Positions 17,360 to 25,634 of a DNA stretch of 64,000 bases are shown piece by piece. Every line of letters begins with the position of its first letter. The stretch's first letter is position 1. A program made the translations under genes and the position numbers. Origin of the DNA: Alistipes sp. (GTDB lineage Bacteria > Bacteroidota > Bacteroidia > Bacteroidales > Rikenellaceae); assembly GCA_017937765.1 (NCBI GenBank), contig JAGBCY010000022.1:46710-110709 (forward strand). Direction: 5' to 3'. Below the pieces are notes generated by a model. It searched no databases and had not been told where the DNA came from. It worked only from the letters and a program-made list of their open reading frames with translations.

Positions 17360-18598
17360 TTATTTTAATTCGTTGTAGAGCATCTCTATGGCGTATGCTG
17401 TGGTGCGGCTGATTATCTGGCCGCGGTCGGTTCCCGAGTTACGTACGACGGCAATAGTCCTTGTGGGTGTGGCTACTGCCATCCATACCGTACCTACGGG
17501 CTTCTCCTCGGAGCCACCACTGGGTCCGGCGATGCCCGTAGTTGCAATGGCATAATCGGCACTCGCCACACGGCGAACGCCCTCGGCCATCTCGCGAGCC
17601 ACCTGCTCGCTCACGGCACCATACTTTATGAGGCTCTCCTGGCTAACGCCGAGGATGTCGCGCTTGGCCTCGTTCGAGTAGCTCACGACGCCCGCCATAA
17701 AGTATCGCGAAGCACCAGCCATAGCGGTAAACTTTGCGGCGATGGCGCCTCCCGTGCAACTCTCTGCTACGGCGAGCTTCTGACCGCGCGTGGTGAGTAT
17801 CTCGTGGACGCGCTCCTCGAGCGTTGCGCCCTCCATTCCTACGATGTTGTCGCCAATGATGGTGTTGAGCTTGTCGAACTCCTCGGCCATTGCTTTACGT
17901 GCCTCTGCCTCATCCACGTCGTATGCCGAGAGACGCAGCCTCACGACATTTGGCGCAGGGAGGTAGGCAAGGTGCATATAGTCGGGAAGAGCATCCTCCC
18001 ACGCGGCGATGCGCTCGGCGAGTATCGACTCGGCAATGCCGTGCGTTATAAGCGTCTGGTGTACGATGCTACGTAGCTCGAAGCGTGACTTTAGACGCGG
18101 AATAACCTCGTCGTCCATCAGGTGCTCCATCTCGAACGGAACGCCCGGGAGTGCGACTACCACGCCACCGCGCTCCGTGTCGAACCACATACCCGGAGCT
18201 GTGCCGTGGGCATTATGTAGCACCGTGCAGCACTCCGGGAGCATTGCCTGCGAACGGTTTAGCTCGGTGAAGGCTATACCGCGACGCTCCAATAGCTGAC
18301 GCACGTGGTCGCCCTCGGTGGCATTGTAGCGTAGCTCGGAGTGAAACATCTCGGCAAGCGTATGCTTCGTGATGTCATCCTTCGTAGGGCCGAGGCCGCC
18401 GGTGATGGCAACCACCTCGCTGCGCTCCATAGCGCGCTCGATGGTGGCGATGATCTCCTCGCGCTTATCGCCTATCGAGCACTTCTCCACGATGGTGATG
18501 CCTGCCGTGTTTAGCTTGCGGGCGATGGATACGCTGTTGGTGTCTACAATCTGGCCGATGAGAATCTCATCGCCGATGGTTACAATCGTTGCCTTCAT
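17360..18598 (-). CDS. cinA: CinA-like protein with NMN deamidase domain
   Basis: The 412-residue product has an N-terminal MoCF-like domain (MKATIVTIGDEILIGQIVDT, then ITGGLGPTKDDITKH). Its C-terminal CinA domain (about 255-410) includes VAESCTGGAIAAKFT and ATTGIAGPSGGSEEKPVGT. The C-terminal domain of this family deamidates NMN, and the N-terminal one has ADP-ribose pyrophosphatase activity in some members. Being next to pncB supports a role in the pyridine nucleotide cycle. Its ATG overlaps the pyrD stop by one base (TAATG), which suggests translational coupling. Confidence 0.94.
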   Translation of the reverse strand: MKATIVTIGDEILIGQIVDTNSVSIARKLNTAGITIVEKCSIGDKREEIIATIERAMERSEVVAITGGLGPTKDDITKHTLAEMFHSELRYNATEGDHVRQLLERRGIAFTELNRSQAMLPECCTVLHNAHGTAPGMWFDTERGGVVVALPGVPFEMEHLMDDEVIPRLKSRFELRSIVHQTLITHGIAESILAERIAAWEDALPDYMHLAYLPAPNVVRLRLSAYDVDEAEARKAMAEEFDKLNTIIGDNIVGMEGATLEERVHEILTTRGQKLAVAESCTGGAIAAKFTAMAGASRYFMAGVVSYSNEAKRDILGVSQESLIKYGAVSEQVAREMAEGVRRVASADYAIATTGIAGPSGGSEEKPVGTVWMAVATPTRTIAVVRNSGTDRGQIISRTTAYAIEMLYNELK

Positions 18599-19638
18599 TA
18601 TTTCGTATTATCCTCGTTAGTCTCTCTGGGAGTTGCTATCCTGTTTGCTGCGCGCTTTAGCAGACGCATACCATTCTCTCTTATGCCCGTGTTGAGGGCT
18701 ACGAGTGAGGCTCCCGCCTCCATCATTCGCACGACATCCTCCTCGGTCATAACGCCTCCCGAGCCAATGATGGGGTAGTTGTGCTCGGAACGCTCGGCCA
18801 CGTAGCGCACAATCTCGATGGCCCTATCCGTGAGCATAGCTCCCGTGATGGCTCCGCCGTGCGTGGGATCCATATCGAACGAGCCGGCCACCGCCTCGAT
18901 GCCGTCGAGCGGTGTCTCGATAAGGATATCGACGACGGTGTCTATCTCCTCACGGCTGAGGTCGGGCGAGATCTTTAGAAGTATCGGGCAGTAGTCGAGC
19001 TGTCCGCGGCGGAACTCGAAGAGCGGCTCGACAAGGGCGAGGAGCTCCTCGCGGGTGCGAGGGACATACTGCTTCGAGGCTGTGTTGCACGCGGCGTTGA
19101 TTACGAAGAAGTCGACATACTGATACATATTGCGGAACACGCGCAAGTACTCCTTCGATATATCGTCGGGGTGCGTGGCCGTGAGCTTGCCTATGTTGCA
19201 GCCGATAACCAATTCACGAGTATGCTTCGTGCGCCTGCGGACGTTGTCCAAGATGTACTCAAGACCGCGACTGGGGTATCCCGAATTGTCGACGAGCGAT
19301 TGCATCTTTCTCAGACGTCGGAGTCTTGGACGTGGTGTGCCGGGCTGGGGGCGCGGTACAACAGAGCCTATCTCCACAAAGCCGAAGCCCGAGGCGGCCA
19401 ACTCGTTGAGCCTGTCGCCATTGGGGTCGAAGCCTGCGGCGATGCCTATGGGGTTGCGGAAGTGTACGCCAAAGACCTCACGCTCGAGGTTGAGTTTTCG
19501 CGACGGGGCGAGGCCGAGCTTCAGCCACCACCGTCCCGAGGGTATCTTGCCTAAAAGCCCCATCAGCGTCATACGCACGCGATGTGATGTCTCGGCGGGC
19601 AGAAGCCTGAGTATATTTTGAAATAGCGATCGTCTCAT
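18598..19638 (-). CDS. pyrD: Dihydroorotate dehydrogenase, class 2-like
   Basis: PyrD oxidises dihydroorotate to orotate in pyrimidine synthesis; class 2 enzymes pass electrons to quinone at the membrane. The 346 residues include an N-terminal helix typical of class 2 (MRRSLFQNILRLLPAETSHR), NPIGIAAGFDPNGD, a Gly-rich FMN-binding GSVVPRPQPGTPRPR and PIIGSGGVMTEEDV near the end. The catalytic loop is odd: where class 2 enzymes have SSPNT, this one reads NAACNTASK, with Cys at the likely base position and no Pro. It is the first gene of the run with cinA and pncB. Confidence 0.9.
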   Translation of the reverse strand: MRRSLFQNILRLLPAETSHRVRMTLMGLLGKIPSGRWWLKLGLAPSRKLNLEREVFGVHFRNPIGIAAGFDPNGDRLNELAASGFGFVEIGSVVPRPQPGTPRPRLRRLRKMQSLVDNSGYPSRGLEYILDNVRRRTKHTRELVIGCNIGKLTATHPDDISKEYLRVFRNMYQYVDFFVINAACNTASKQYVPRTREELLALVEPLFEFRRGQLDYCPILLKISPDLSREEIDTVVDILIETPLDGIEAVAGSFDMDPTHGGAITGAMLTDRAIEIVRYVAERSEHNYPIIGSGGVMTEEDVVRMMEAGASLVALNTGIRENGMRLLKRAANRIATPRETNEDNTK

Positions 19639-19657
19639 CTCTTTGTATATTCTTATA

Positions 19658-19665
19658 CAAAGGTA
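19658..19665 (-). promoter_or_regulatory. -7 box of the pyrD-cinA-pncB promoter
   Basis: TACCTTTG on the minus strand (19665-19658), 20 bases before the pyrD ATG. No clear TTTG is seen at the -33 distance. Confidence 0.5.
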
Positions 19666-19698
19666 GTAAAATTTAGCTGTCGTTATCCTCTTTATGCG

Positions 19699-19743
19699 AA
19701 AAAAATGACGGATAACACGAAAATCGCGCTATCCGTCATTTTG
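19699..19743 (-). terminator. Terminator of the DUF2807 gene
   Basis: A 12-bp stem (AAATGACGGATA at 19703-19714 and its complement ending near 19741) is followed by T residues on the minus strand, 20 bases past the stop. Confidence 0.8.
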
Positions 19744-19760
19744 TGCCCGAGGGCGTACGC

Positions 19761-20465
19761 TTAGCTTGCAGGCTTTACGTCGGCACCACCATCCTCGTCG
19801 ATATCCTTGTGTGCGGGGTTACCGGCATAGCGTACGTCGGCACCACCCGAAGCACGTACCTTGAGCGAATTTGTGGCGTAAACATCTACATCGGCACCTC
19901 CCGAAACCTCTACCTCAACATCCTCGGCGCGTAGTTTCGAGGCATCGACATCCGAGCCTCCCGAGGCGGTGATTGTTAGGTGCTTGCAGCTGCCAGCAAT
20001 CTCTACATCGGCACCTCCTGAGGTGGCTATGCTTATCTCTTGGCTATTGGCGGTAATCTCCACGTCGCTACCTCCCGAGGCTGCCACGCTTAGCGATGGC
20101 ACTGTGCAGTCGTGCCACTCGAGATCGACACCGCCCGATACCGCTATGGCGTTGTAGTCGTAGGCGGGGATAAGCACCTTGAGAGTCTTGGCTCGGATTG
20201 TCCACCCGTTGAGGTCGATGTTAAGCGTCGTGCCGACCACCTCCACGTCGACGTTATCCATAAGGTCGCTATGCGTTATGACGCGCACCTCGCCGAGTGA
20301 CAACGTGGGATCTACAACCACGTCGAAGCCATCCGCCACGGCAAGGCCACTCACCTCGCCACTGATGGTAAAACTCTTCTCGATGACCTCTCCCGTAGCA
20401 AACGCTATTGTGCTACACGCTACCATACCAATAGTTGCCAAAAGAATAAAAGCAATACGTTTCAT
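19761..20465 (-). CDS. DUF2807 (putative auto-transporter adhesin head GIN) protein
   Basis: The 234-residue product starts with a signal peptide, possibly of lipoprotein type (ending VAC at residue 17). Residues from about 55 on form a right-handed beta-helix-like series in which SGGxDVE recurs about every 20-25 residues (AVSGGVDLEW, AASGGSDVEI, ATSGGADVEI, EVSGGADVDV, RASGGADV). This is the DUF2807 pattern, found in envelope proteins of Bacteroidota with no proven role. It follows the outer-membrane receptor gene on the same strand by 71 bases, with a short repeat between, so it may belong to the same regulated unit. Confidence 0.87.
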   Translation of the reverse strand: MKRIAFILLATIGMVACSTIAFATGEVIEKSFTISGEVSGLAVADGFDVVVDPTLSLGEVRVITHSDLMDNVDVEVVGTTLNIDLNGWTIRAKTLKVLIPAYDYNAIAVSGGVDLEWHDCTVPSLSVAASGGSDVEITANSQEISIATSGGADVEIAGSCKHLTITASGGSDVDASKLRAEDVEVEVSGGADVDVYATNSLKVRASGGADVRYAGNPAHKDIDEDGGADVKPAS

Positions 20466-20497
20466 AAAAGGAAATTGTTATTTAATTAATTCATTGA

Positions 20498-20534
20498 TTA
20501 CTAATTACTCACTACTCACTGCTCACTACTAATT
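20498..20534 (+). repeat. TTACTCACTACTCACTACTAATT-type short repeat
   Basis: A copy of the TTACTCACTACTCAC unit lies three bases past the receptor stop codon, between it and the DUF2807 gene. Confidence 0.75.
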
Positions 20535-20536
20535 CG

Positions 20537-22936
20537 TTAGTTATTGTTGCCGCCGCCGAGTCGACTGCGGTCCTCCGTCGAGCCGCTCTCGACGCTACGG
20601 GCGCGGAACTGCTTACCTGCGCTGAAGTTGTACGATATCATAAACTTAACGCCGAAACGCTGCCACGGCTGGTCGATGACCATCACGCGCTCGAAGGTGC
20701 TCTCCTCGATCGTGATGCGCTGCTTCATAGGTATGAGGTTATCGGCACCGAGCGTCAGCGTCAGCTTGTTATCAAGCATACGCTTCTTGAGTGCGAGGTT
20801 AAGATTTCCGAAGTCGGCAATCGTGGTGTTTCCGGCCTGCGCTCCGTGCATATACATACCATCGAGCTCGATAAAGAAGTTCTTGGGCAGCGTGAACGAC
20901 ATCTGAGCATTTGCCACGCCCATAAAGTTTCGGCGCACGGGCTCGTCGGGGTAGATGCGCTGACCCATATACATACCCGTAAGGTTGATGTTCGCCTGCC
21001 ACCACTTTGTGAACTGGAAGGGTAGGCTTACCGAGGCGTAGTAGTTATTGAGCGTCGGGTAGTTTATGGTCTGCAATATGAGTAGCTCGGGGTTCTCGGC
21101 GTCGACGAGCGTGGTCTGCTGTATGGCGTTCTGCATAATCTGCATACCGAGGGTTACGGTGTACTTATACTTCAGGACGGCTGTCACCGATACGGAGTTC
21201 GAGTACGAGGGCTTAAGGTTGGGGTTGCCGCGCTGTATCATATACTCCGAGATCTTTGACTCGTTGGGTGACAGTGCCCAGAACGAGGGGCGCGAGATGT
21301 TGCGCGAGTACTGCGCGATAAGCGAGTAGCTGCCGTCGGCCTTTAGTGCGTACGATATGTTGGCGTTGGGGAAGAGGTCGAAGTAGTCCTGCTCGACGAG
21401 CTTATCGGCCGAGCGGAACGAGGTGTACTCACCACGCAGACCACCCACCAAGCTCCAGCGTCCGAGACGCGCCGAGGCGATAACGTATGCCGCACCGATA
21501 TTCTCCTTGTAGCCGATGTCGTAGCTGTTGTGGTCGTTGTGTAGCCACTGCTGGTCCTTGAGGTACTCGTAGTTGGCCTTGTTGGCGTTGGTGTTGTAGG
21601 TGTACTTAAGGCCACTCTTTAGTGTCACCTTAGGCGAAAGAACCTTCTCGAGAGCAAGCGTGGCTGTTGCCATCTGATAGTGGCTCTCGGCGGCGTAACG
21701 ATATGTGGAGTCGCGCTTTAGTGTGGGCGTCGCAAGGTCGTAGTTGGTGTCGAAGTAGTTGTTTGCGGCGGGTGACTGCGAGTCGGTGTAGTCGCCGATG
21801 AGCTTCAGTGTCGAGCCCTTGTCGTCGAGCTTGTAGATGTAGTTGAGCGTGGCAGTCATCATATTGCTGCGATTGCGGTTGTTGTACTCGCCGTCGCTAT
21901 GCGATGCGTTGCCGTCGAGCGCACGCTCGGTCCAGGTCTCGGTGATATCCTTGTTGCCCCAGTAGTTGTACTGAAACTCAGCACCTACCGAGTGGCGATC
22001 GGTTATGTCGTAGACAATGCCCGCCTGACCACCAGCCCAAGTCGAACGTCCGTCCATCTCGGTGGCAGCGTCGATGATCGTTCCCGAGGTGTAGTCGGTA
22101 TGCTCCTCGGTCGCGAAGTGCGAAGTGCTTGTACCGGCCCAACCGCGAGCATAGGCGTTGACCCTGCCCTGAGTGTAGTTGAGCGAGAGCGACGGACCGA
22201 TGTTAAAGCGGTCGCGTGCAGCGTTGAGGCTGAGCGATGCCGAACCCATAAGACCCATATCCAAGCGTCGCTTTGTCGTGATCTTGATGATGCCGCCCGA
22301 CGACGAGGCATCGTAGTCGGCACCCGTCTGAGGTACAACCTCGATCTTCTGTATATCGTCGGCACGCAACGAACGCAGGTAGGCCATAAGCTGTGCATCC
22401 TCGAGCTTCACCTCGCGGTCGTTGAGATATATCTTCGAGCCCGAGGCTCCGTTGATAGATATCTTGTCGTCCTGAATCCATACACCCGGAGCACTCTTTA
22501 GCAGTTCCTCGCCATCCTTGCCTATGGCGATGGGCGAGTTGGCAACGTCGACAACAAAGCGATCGGCCTCGCGACGTATAAGCTGTGCGGTGACCACCAC
22601 CTCGTCGATCTTCGTGTCGTCGGCCTCGAGCGTTATGGTGCCTATGTCGCACGTGCCCGAAACCTCAACCTCGAGCTTCTGGCTTATGTAGCCTATGTAG
22701 CTGACGTTTAGGGTGTAGGTGCCAGAGGCAAGGGCAAGCGTGAAGCCTCCCTCGCTGTTTGTTGCGCCGCCGGCTGCCTGTGTGCCATCTTTGAGGGCCA
22801 CGACCGTGGCGTAGGCTATGGCGTTGTTCTCGCTGTCGACCACGTGGCCGCTAAGCGTGTGTCGTTGTGCCGAGGCGATTGTGCTCGTCAATAGAAGCAT
22901 CAACGCTACGATGAATAGATTTCTCGAATGTCTCAT
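20537..22936 (-). CDS. Outer-membrane beta-barrel receptor (TonB-dependent-like)
   Basis: I chose the ATG at 22936 (799 aa) because MRHSRNLFIVALMLLLTSTI is a clear signal peptide; the longer frame adds twelve residues. A CarboxypepD_reg-like domain (about 25-110, HTLSGHVVDSENNAIAYATV) is followed by a plug-like domain (VVVTAQLIRREADRFVVDV, GKDGEELLKSAPGVWI). A barrel of the OMP_b-brl_3 type fills the rest, with the substitution-rich Arg/Tyr strands ending in FGVKFMISYNFSAGKQF. The substrate is unknown. Two promoters lie upstream, one carrying a GntR-type palindrome and one with a G9 spacer. Confidence 0.88.
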   Translation of the reverse strand: MRHSRNLFIVALMLLLTSTIASAQRHTLSGHVVDSENNAIAYATVVALKDGTQAAGGATNSEGGFTLALASGTYTLNVSYIGYISQKLEVEVSGTCDIGTITLEADDTKIDEVVVTAQLIRREADRFVVDVANSPIAIGKDGEELLKSAPGVWIQDDKISINGASGSKIYLNDREVKLEDAQLMAYLRSLRADDIQKIEVVPQTGADYDASSSGGIIKITTKRRLDMGLMGSASLSLNAARDRFNIGPSLSLNYTQGRVNAYARGWAGTSTSHFATEEHTDYTSGTIIDAATEMDGRSTWAGGQAGIVYDITDRHSVGAEFQYNYWGNKDITETWTERALDGNASHSDGEYNNRNRSNMMTATLNYIYKLDDKGSTLKLIGDYTDSQSPAANNYFDTNYDLATPTLKRDSTYRYAAESHYQMATATLALEKVLSPKVTLKSGLKYTYNTNANKANYEYLKDQQWLHNDHNSYDIGYKENIGAAYVIASARLGRWSLVGGLRGEYTSFRSADKLVEQDYFDLFPNANISYALKADGSYSLIAQYSRNISRPSFWALSPNESKISEYMIQRGNPNLKPSYSNSVSVTAVLKYKYTVTLGMQIMQNAIQQTTLVDAENPELLILQTINYPTLNNYYASVSLPFQFTKWWQANINLTGMYMGQRIYPDEPVRRNFMGVANAQMSFTLPKNFFIELDGMYMHGAQAGNTTIADFGNLNLALKKRMLDNKLTLTLGADNLIPMKQRITIEESTFERVMVIDQPWQRFGVKFMISYNFSAGKQFRARSVESGSTEDRSRLGGGNNN

Positions 22937-22992
22937 AACAGTATCTCGTTTTTCGGTTTTACTAATTCCCAATGTTTTAACTCTTCACACTG

Positions 22993-23022
22993 CAAAGATA
23001 AGCATTTCCCCCCCCCGCCAAA
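22993..23022 (-). promoter_or_regulatory. Proximal receptor promoter with a G9 spacer
   Basis: On the minus strand TTTG (23022-23019), an 18-base spacer containing nine G (complement of the C run at 23008-23016), then TATCTTTG (23000-22993). It is followed by CAGTGTG, a partial match to the operator half-site. The leader to the ATG at 22936 is about 50 bases. Confidence 0.65.
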
Positions 23023-23147
23023 TTTTCTGTGCACTTTTTTTGTTTGTTGGGTGAAATACATCTATATAACGTATTTCGCGGAGGTTTTGTAACATATCCT
23101 CAAACATTTTTTCATCAAGGAGGTATCGGCTGGCTAATTCAGTTTCG

Positions 23148-23169
23148 GCGTATTACAGTACTAATACAC
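23148..23169. promoter_or_regulatory. Palindromic operator on the receptor side
   Basis: On the plus strand GCGTATTA, six bases, TAATACAC. On the minus strand it begins two bases after the -7 box, so it covers the expected start site. One arm has a single mismatch to the perfect operator at 23351-23372. Confidence 0.75.
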
Positions 23170-23171
23170 TG

Positions 23172-23202
23172 CAAATATAGGGCAAAATTCTTAAACTGCA
23201 AA
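23172..23202 (-). promoter_or_regulatory. Distal receptor promoter overlapping the operator
   Basis: TTTG (23202-23199), exactly 19 bases, TATATTTG (23179-23172): a perfect Bacteroidota promoter pointing to the receptor. The leader would be about 230 bases. Confidence 0.8.
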
Positions 23203-23317
23203 TTTTTCGACCAAAAATTTACGATTATTTTCTTTACCTTATTTCTATACTACGCCCCGTGTATATGTGAGGGAGTGAGATTGTAGTTGAATAATTGAAA
23301 AAAAAGTGGGCGAAAAA

Positions 23318-23348
23318 TTTGGAAGTATAAAAATTATCTCTACCTTTG
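23318..23348 (+). promoter_or_regulatory. Promoter of the ABC transporter-gntR operon
   Basis: TTTG (23318-23321), exactly 19 bases, TACCTTTG (23341-23348). The leader to the ATG at 23418 is about 60 bases. Confidence 0.88.
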
Positions 23349-23350
23349 CA

Positions 23351-23372
23351 GTGTATTAATTGGCTAATACAC
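23351..23372. promoter_or_regulatory. Palindromic operator of the ABC operon
   Basis: A perfect inverted repeat GTGTATTA-N6-TAATACAC starts two bases after the -7 box and covers the start site. The same arrangement occurs at 23148-23169 on the opposite strand. The GntR protein encoded at 25635-25979 is the natural candidate to bind both. Confidence 0.82.
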
Positions 23373-23417
23373 TATTTCGGTCGTTTTAATGAGTGAATCG
23401 TAAAAACCTTAAGAACT

Positions 23418-24260
23418 ATGATTACAACAAAGAATCTGACATTTGGTTACACCTCGGGACGCAATGTCCTCAACGACATAACGCTTGAGTTGCGCGAGGG
23501 ACATATCCACGGTCTGTTGGGTTGCAACGGAATTGGTAAGACAACACTCCTAAAGATCATCTGCGGCATAATGCGCCCGCGTACCGGAAGTGTAATGGTC
23601 GATGGCGTGGATCCGCACAAACGTCTGCCTCGTACCTTCGAGGAGCTGCTTATTATCCCCGAGGAGTTCGACTTGCCGAACATCTCGTTAGAGCGTTATG
23701 CCAAGATCACCTCGCCGTTCTATCCTCGCTTCGACTTCGGTCAGATGCGTGGCTACTGCGAGGAGCTCGGCGTAGATCCTATGGCCAAGCTACACTCGCT
23801 CTCTATGGGTCAGCGTAAGAAGGCGTACATCGCCTTTGCTCTGGCGTGCAATGTGAAGATGTTGCTTTTGGACGAGCCGACCAACGGCCTCGACATCCCT
23901 TCGAAGGTGGTGTTCCGTCGCCTCTTGGCTTCGTACGTCGACGAGCAGCGTATGGTTGTTATCTCCACGCATCAGGTTGCCGATGTCGAGCGACTATTGG
24001 ACAATATCGTCATCCTCGACTCGAAGGGTGTTGCGCTCAATGCCACGACCGCCGAGATTACGCGTCGCCTAAAGTTCGGCCACGCCACGGCCAGCGATAG
24101 GGTGCTGTATAGCGAGCCTACGATTGCGGGCGAGATGGCCGTTGCGCTTAATGACGGTGATGAGGAGACGATGCTCAATATCGAGCTTCTGTTCAACGCC
24201 GTGGCGGCACGCCGCGATCAGATGTCGGCATTGTTTACTAACGATAATCAGGCAAAGTAG
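23418..24260 (+). CDS. ABC transporter ATP-binding protein
   Basis: The 280-residue ATPase has Walker A GCNGIGKTTLLK (about 35-46), signature LSMGQRKK (about 130), Walker B MLLLDEPTNGLD and the switch His in VVISTHQ. The shape fits the drug or lipid export type (BcrA/YtrB-like) with a C-terminal extension of about 70 residues. It is the first gene of an operon with two membrane proteins and a GntR regulator, the usual makeup of YtrA-controlled export systems. The next gene starts one base after its stop. Its substrate is unknown. Confidence 0.93.
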   Translation: MITTKNLTFGYTSGRNVLNDITLELREGHIHGLLGCNGIGKTTLLKIICGIMRPRTGSVMVDGVDPHKRLPRTFEELLIIPEEFDLPNISLERYAKITSPFYPRFDFGQMRGYCEELGVDPMAKLHSLSMGQRKKAYIAFALACNVKMLLLDEPTNGLDIPSKVVFRRLLASYVDEQRMVVISTHQVADVERLLDNIVILDSKGVALNATTAEITRRLKFGHATASDRVLYSEPTIAGEMAVALNDGDEETMLNIELLFNAVAARRDQMSALFTNDNQAK

Positions 24261-24261
24261 T

Positions 24262-24972
24262 ATGGGCACTTATTCTCTCCGTAGGGTGGCGCAGTATGCT
24301 CGCTACCACTACACCGCGCAGCGAAAGAACTACCTCTCGGTTATGTTTACGTGTGTAGCCTTCCCCGTGCTCTTCGGCATCCTTTCGAACGAAATATCTG
24401 CGGTTGAGGGTATCTCTACGGCCATATATTTCTTTGGTGGCATTGGCTTCGCCGTGCGCACAACCTTTGCTATGCGCCATCGCGGCACGAAGATTATGGA
24501 GTGCTCGTTGCCTGTGTCAAACGAGGAACGTATGACCTTTATGGTGCTAAACCTCGCGGTGATGTTCCCGCTGTTTGTGACCTTTACGGCAAACATAAGT
24601 CTACTTGCGGCAGCACCCTTTAACTACTACGAGGTGAATGTATGGGAAGTGATGCGTGATGTTACGCATAACTTTTTATGTGATTGGAGGTTATACGTGA
24701 TGGTGCAGATTATCGCCTCGGTGTCGCTCTTCCTAAACATTGTTGCACGCCGTAGTCTCTTTGTGGCATACCTCGGTGCTTTCCTCGGTGTTATGGTGTT
24801 CTTTGGCGCAGTTGCGCGCATCAGTGTACACATCGTTATGAATGTCAATCCCTTTTTCTTCGAGTCGTTTGAAGTGAGCGATAATGTGGCGAGGGTAATA
24901 TATATAATGATTCCTGTGGTGTTCTATGCTCTGGGTTATTGGGCATTGCGTCGCAGACAAATGAGATGGTAG
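24262..24972 (+). CDS. ABC transporter membrane subunit A
   Basis: I chose the ATG at 24262 (236 aa), since the longer frame upstream lies inside the ATPase gene. About six hydrophobic segments are visible (for example LSVMFTCVAFPVLFGIL, LAVMFPLFVTFTANISLLA, RVIYIMIPVVFYALGYWAL). It shares a layout and short motifs with the next gene, such as AMRHRGTKIMECSLPVSNEE against AMRTKGKFVLENTLPLTSTE, so the pair arose by duplication. It probably forms the membrane part of the exporter with the ATPase. No family name is certain. Confidence 0.8.
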   Translation: MGTYSLRRVAQYARYHYTAQRKNYLSVMFTCVAFPVLFGILSNEISAVEGISTAIYFFGGIGFAVRTTFAMRHRGTKIMECSLPVSNEERMTFMVLNLAVMFPLFVTFTANISLLAAAPFNYYEVNVWEVMRDVTHNFLCDWRLYVMVQIIASVSLFLNIVARRSLFVAYLGAFLGVMVFFGAVARISVHIVMNVNPFFFESFEVSDNVARVIYIMIPVVFYALGYWALRRRQMRW

Positions 24973-24975
24973 GGT

Positions 24976-25629
24976 ATGGCAAACGTAAGAAATATATATA
25001 GATATGCGGTGAAGCACTACGCAGAACACCGTAATAACTACCTCGCGCTCCTACTCGGTATGTTTGGCCTGCCGTTGCTCTTGGCCTATATGTCGAAGGG
25101 TGTGGAGAGCGCAGGTGTGATGGCAACGTTCGTCTTTCTGTTGGAGGTGCTCTATGTCACATACCTCTCGACCTATGCGATGCGCACGAAGGGTAAGTTT
25201 GTCCTTGAGAATACGTTGCCCTTAACGTCGACCGAGCGTTATGCCTTCATATTCATAAATAGTATTGTGGTGGCTCCGATGATGTTTGCGCTCAGTTACG
25301 TGCCGTCGTTCCTTATAGCTGAGTGGTTTTTCCCGCCTACGTACGATGTCAATGCGCTACTTGTGGAGGCTGTCGTCGATGTTGGTTTTGTTGTCGGACT
25401 CTTCGCCTTGCAGAGCGTGATTCTTATCACCAGCCTGCTTATCAGAAAGCGTGTGTTTGCGGGCTACCTCGTGTTGTTGGCCTTGATCGTGGTATGTGAG
25501 TTTCTGGTTGATGGTTATGTTTATGACGATCTTCGCGATGTCTTTAGATTCATATCCAACATCGTGCTTATCGTTACGTGCTGGGTGTCGGGATATTTTA
25601 TACTACGTTCACGTGAAATAAAGATTTAA
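24976..25629 (+). CDS. ABC transporter membrane subunit B
   Basis: The 217-residue product has about six membrane segments (YLALLLGMFGLPLLLAYM, AFIFINSIVVAPMMFALSYV, VGLFALQSVILITSLLI). It is a paralogue of the preceding gene, which ends three bases upstream. The gntR gene begins five bases after its stop. The two subunits probably make a heterodimeric channel. The substrate cannot be inferred. Confidence 0.8.
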   Translation: MANVRNIYRYAVKHYAEHRNNYLALLLGMFGLPLLLAYMSKGVESAGVMATFVFLLEVLYVTYLSTYAMRTKGKFVLENTLPLTSTERYAFIFINSIVVAPMMFALSYVPSFLIAEWFFPPTYDVNALLVEAVVDVGFVVGLFALQSVILITSLLIRKRVFAGYLVLLALIVVCEFLVDGYVYDDLRDVFRFISNIVLIVTCWVSGYFILRSREIKI

Positions 25630-25634
25630 GCGTT

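Noticed and set aside
22985-23107. A 40-codon minus-strand ORF (MFEDMLQNLREIRYIDVF...) running through the G9 tract in front of the receptor, and a 17-codon ORF at 23062-23115
   Set aside because: No homology signal, and the region is better explained as a leader with a promoter. I cannot exclude a leader peptide in the distal transcript.
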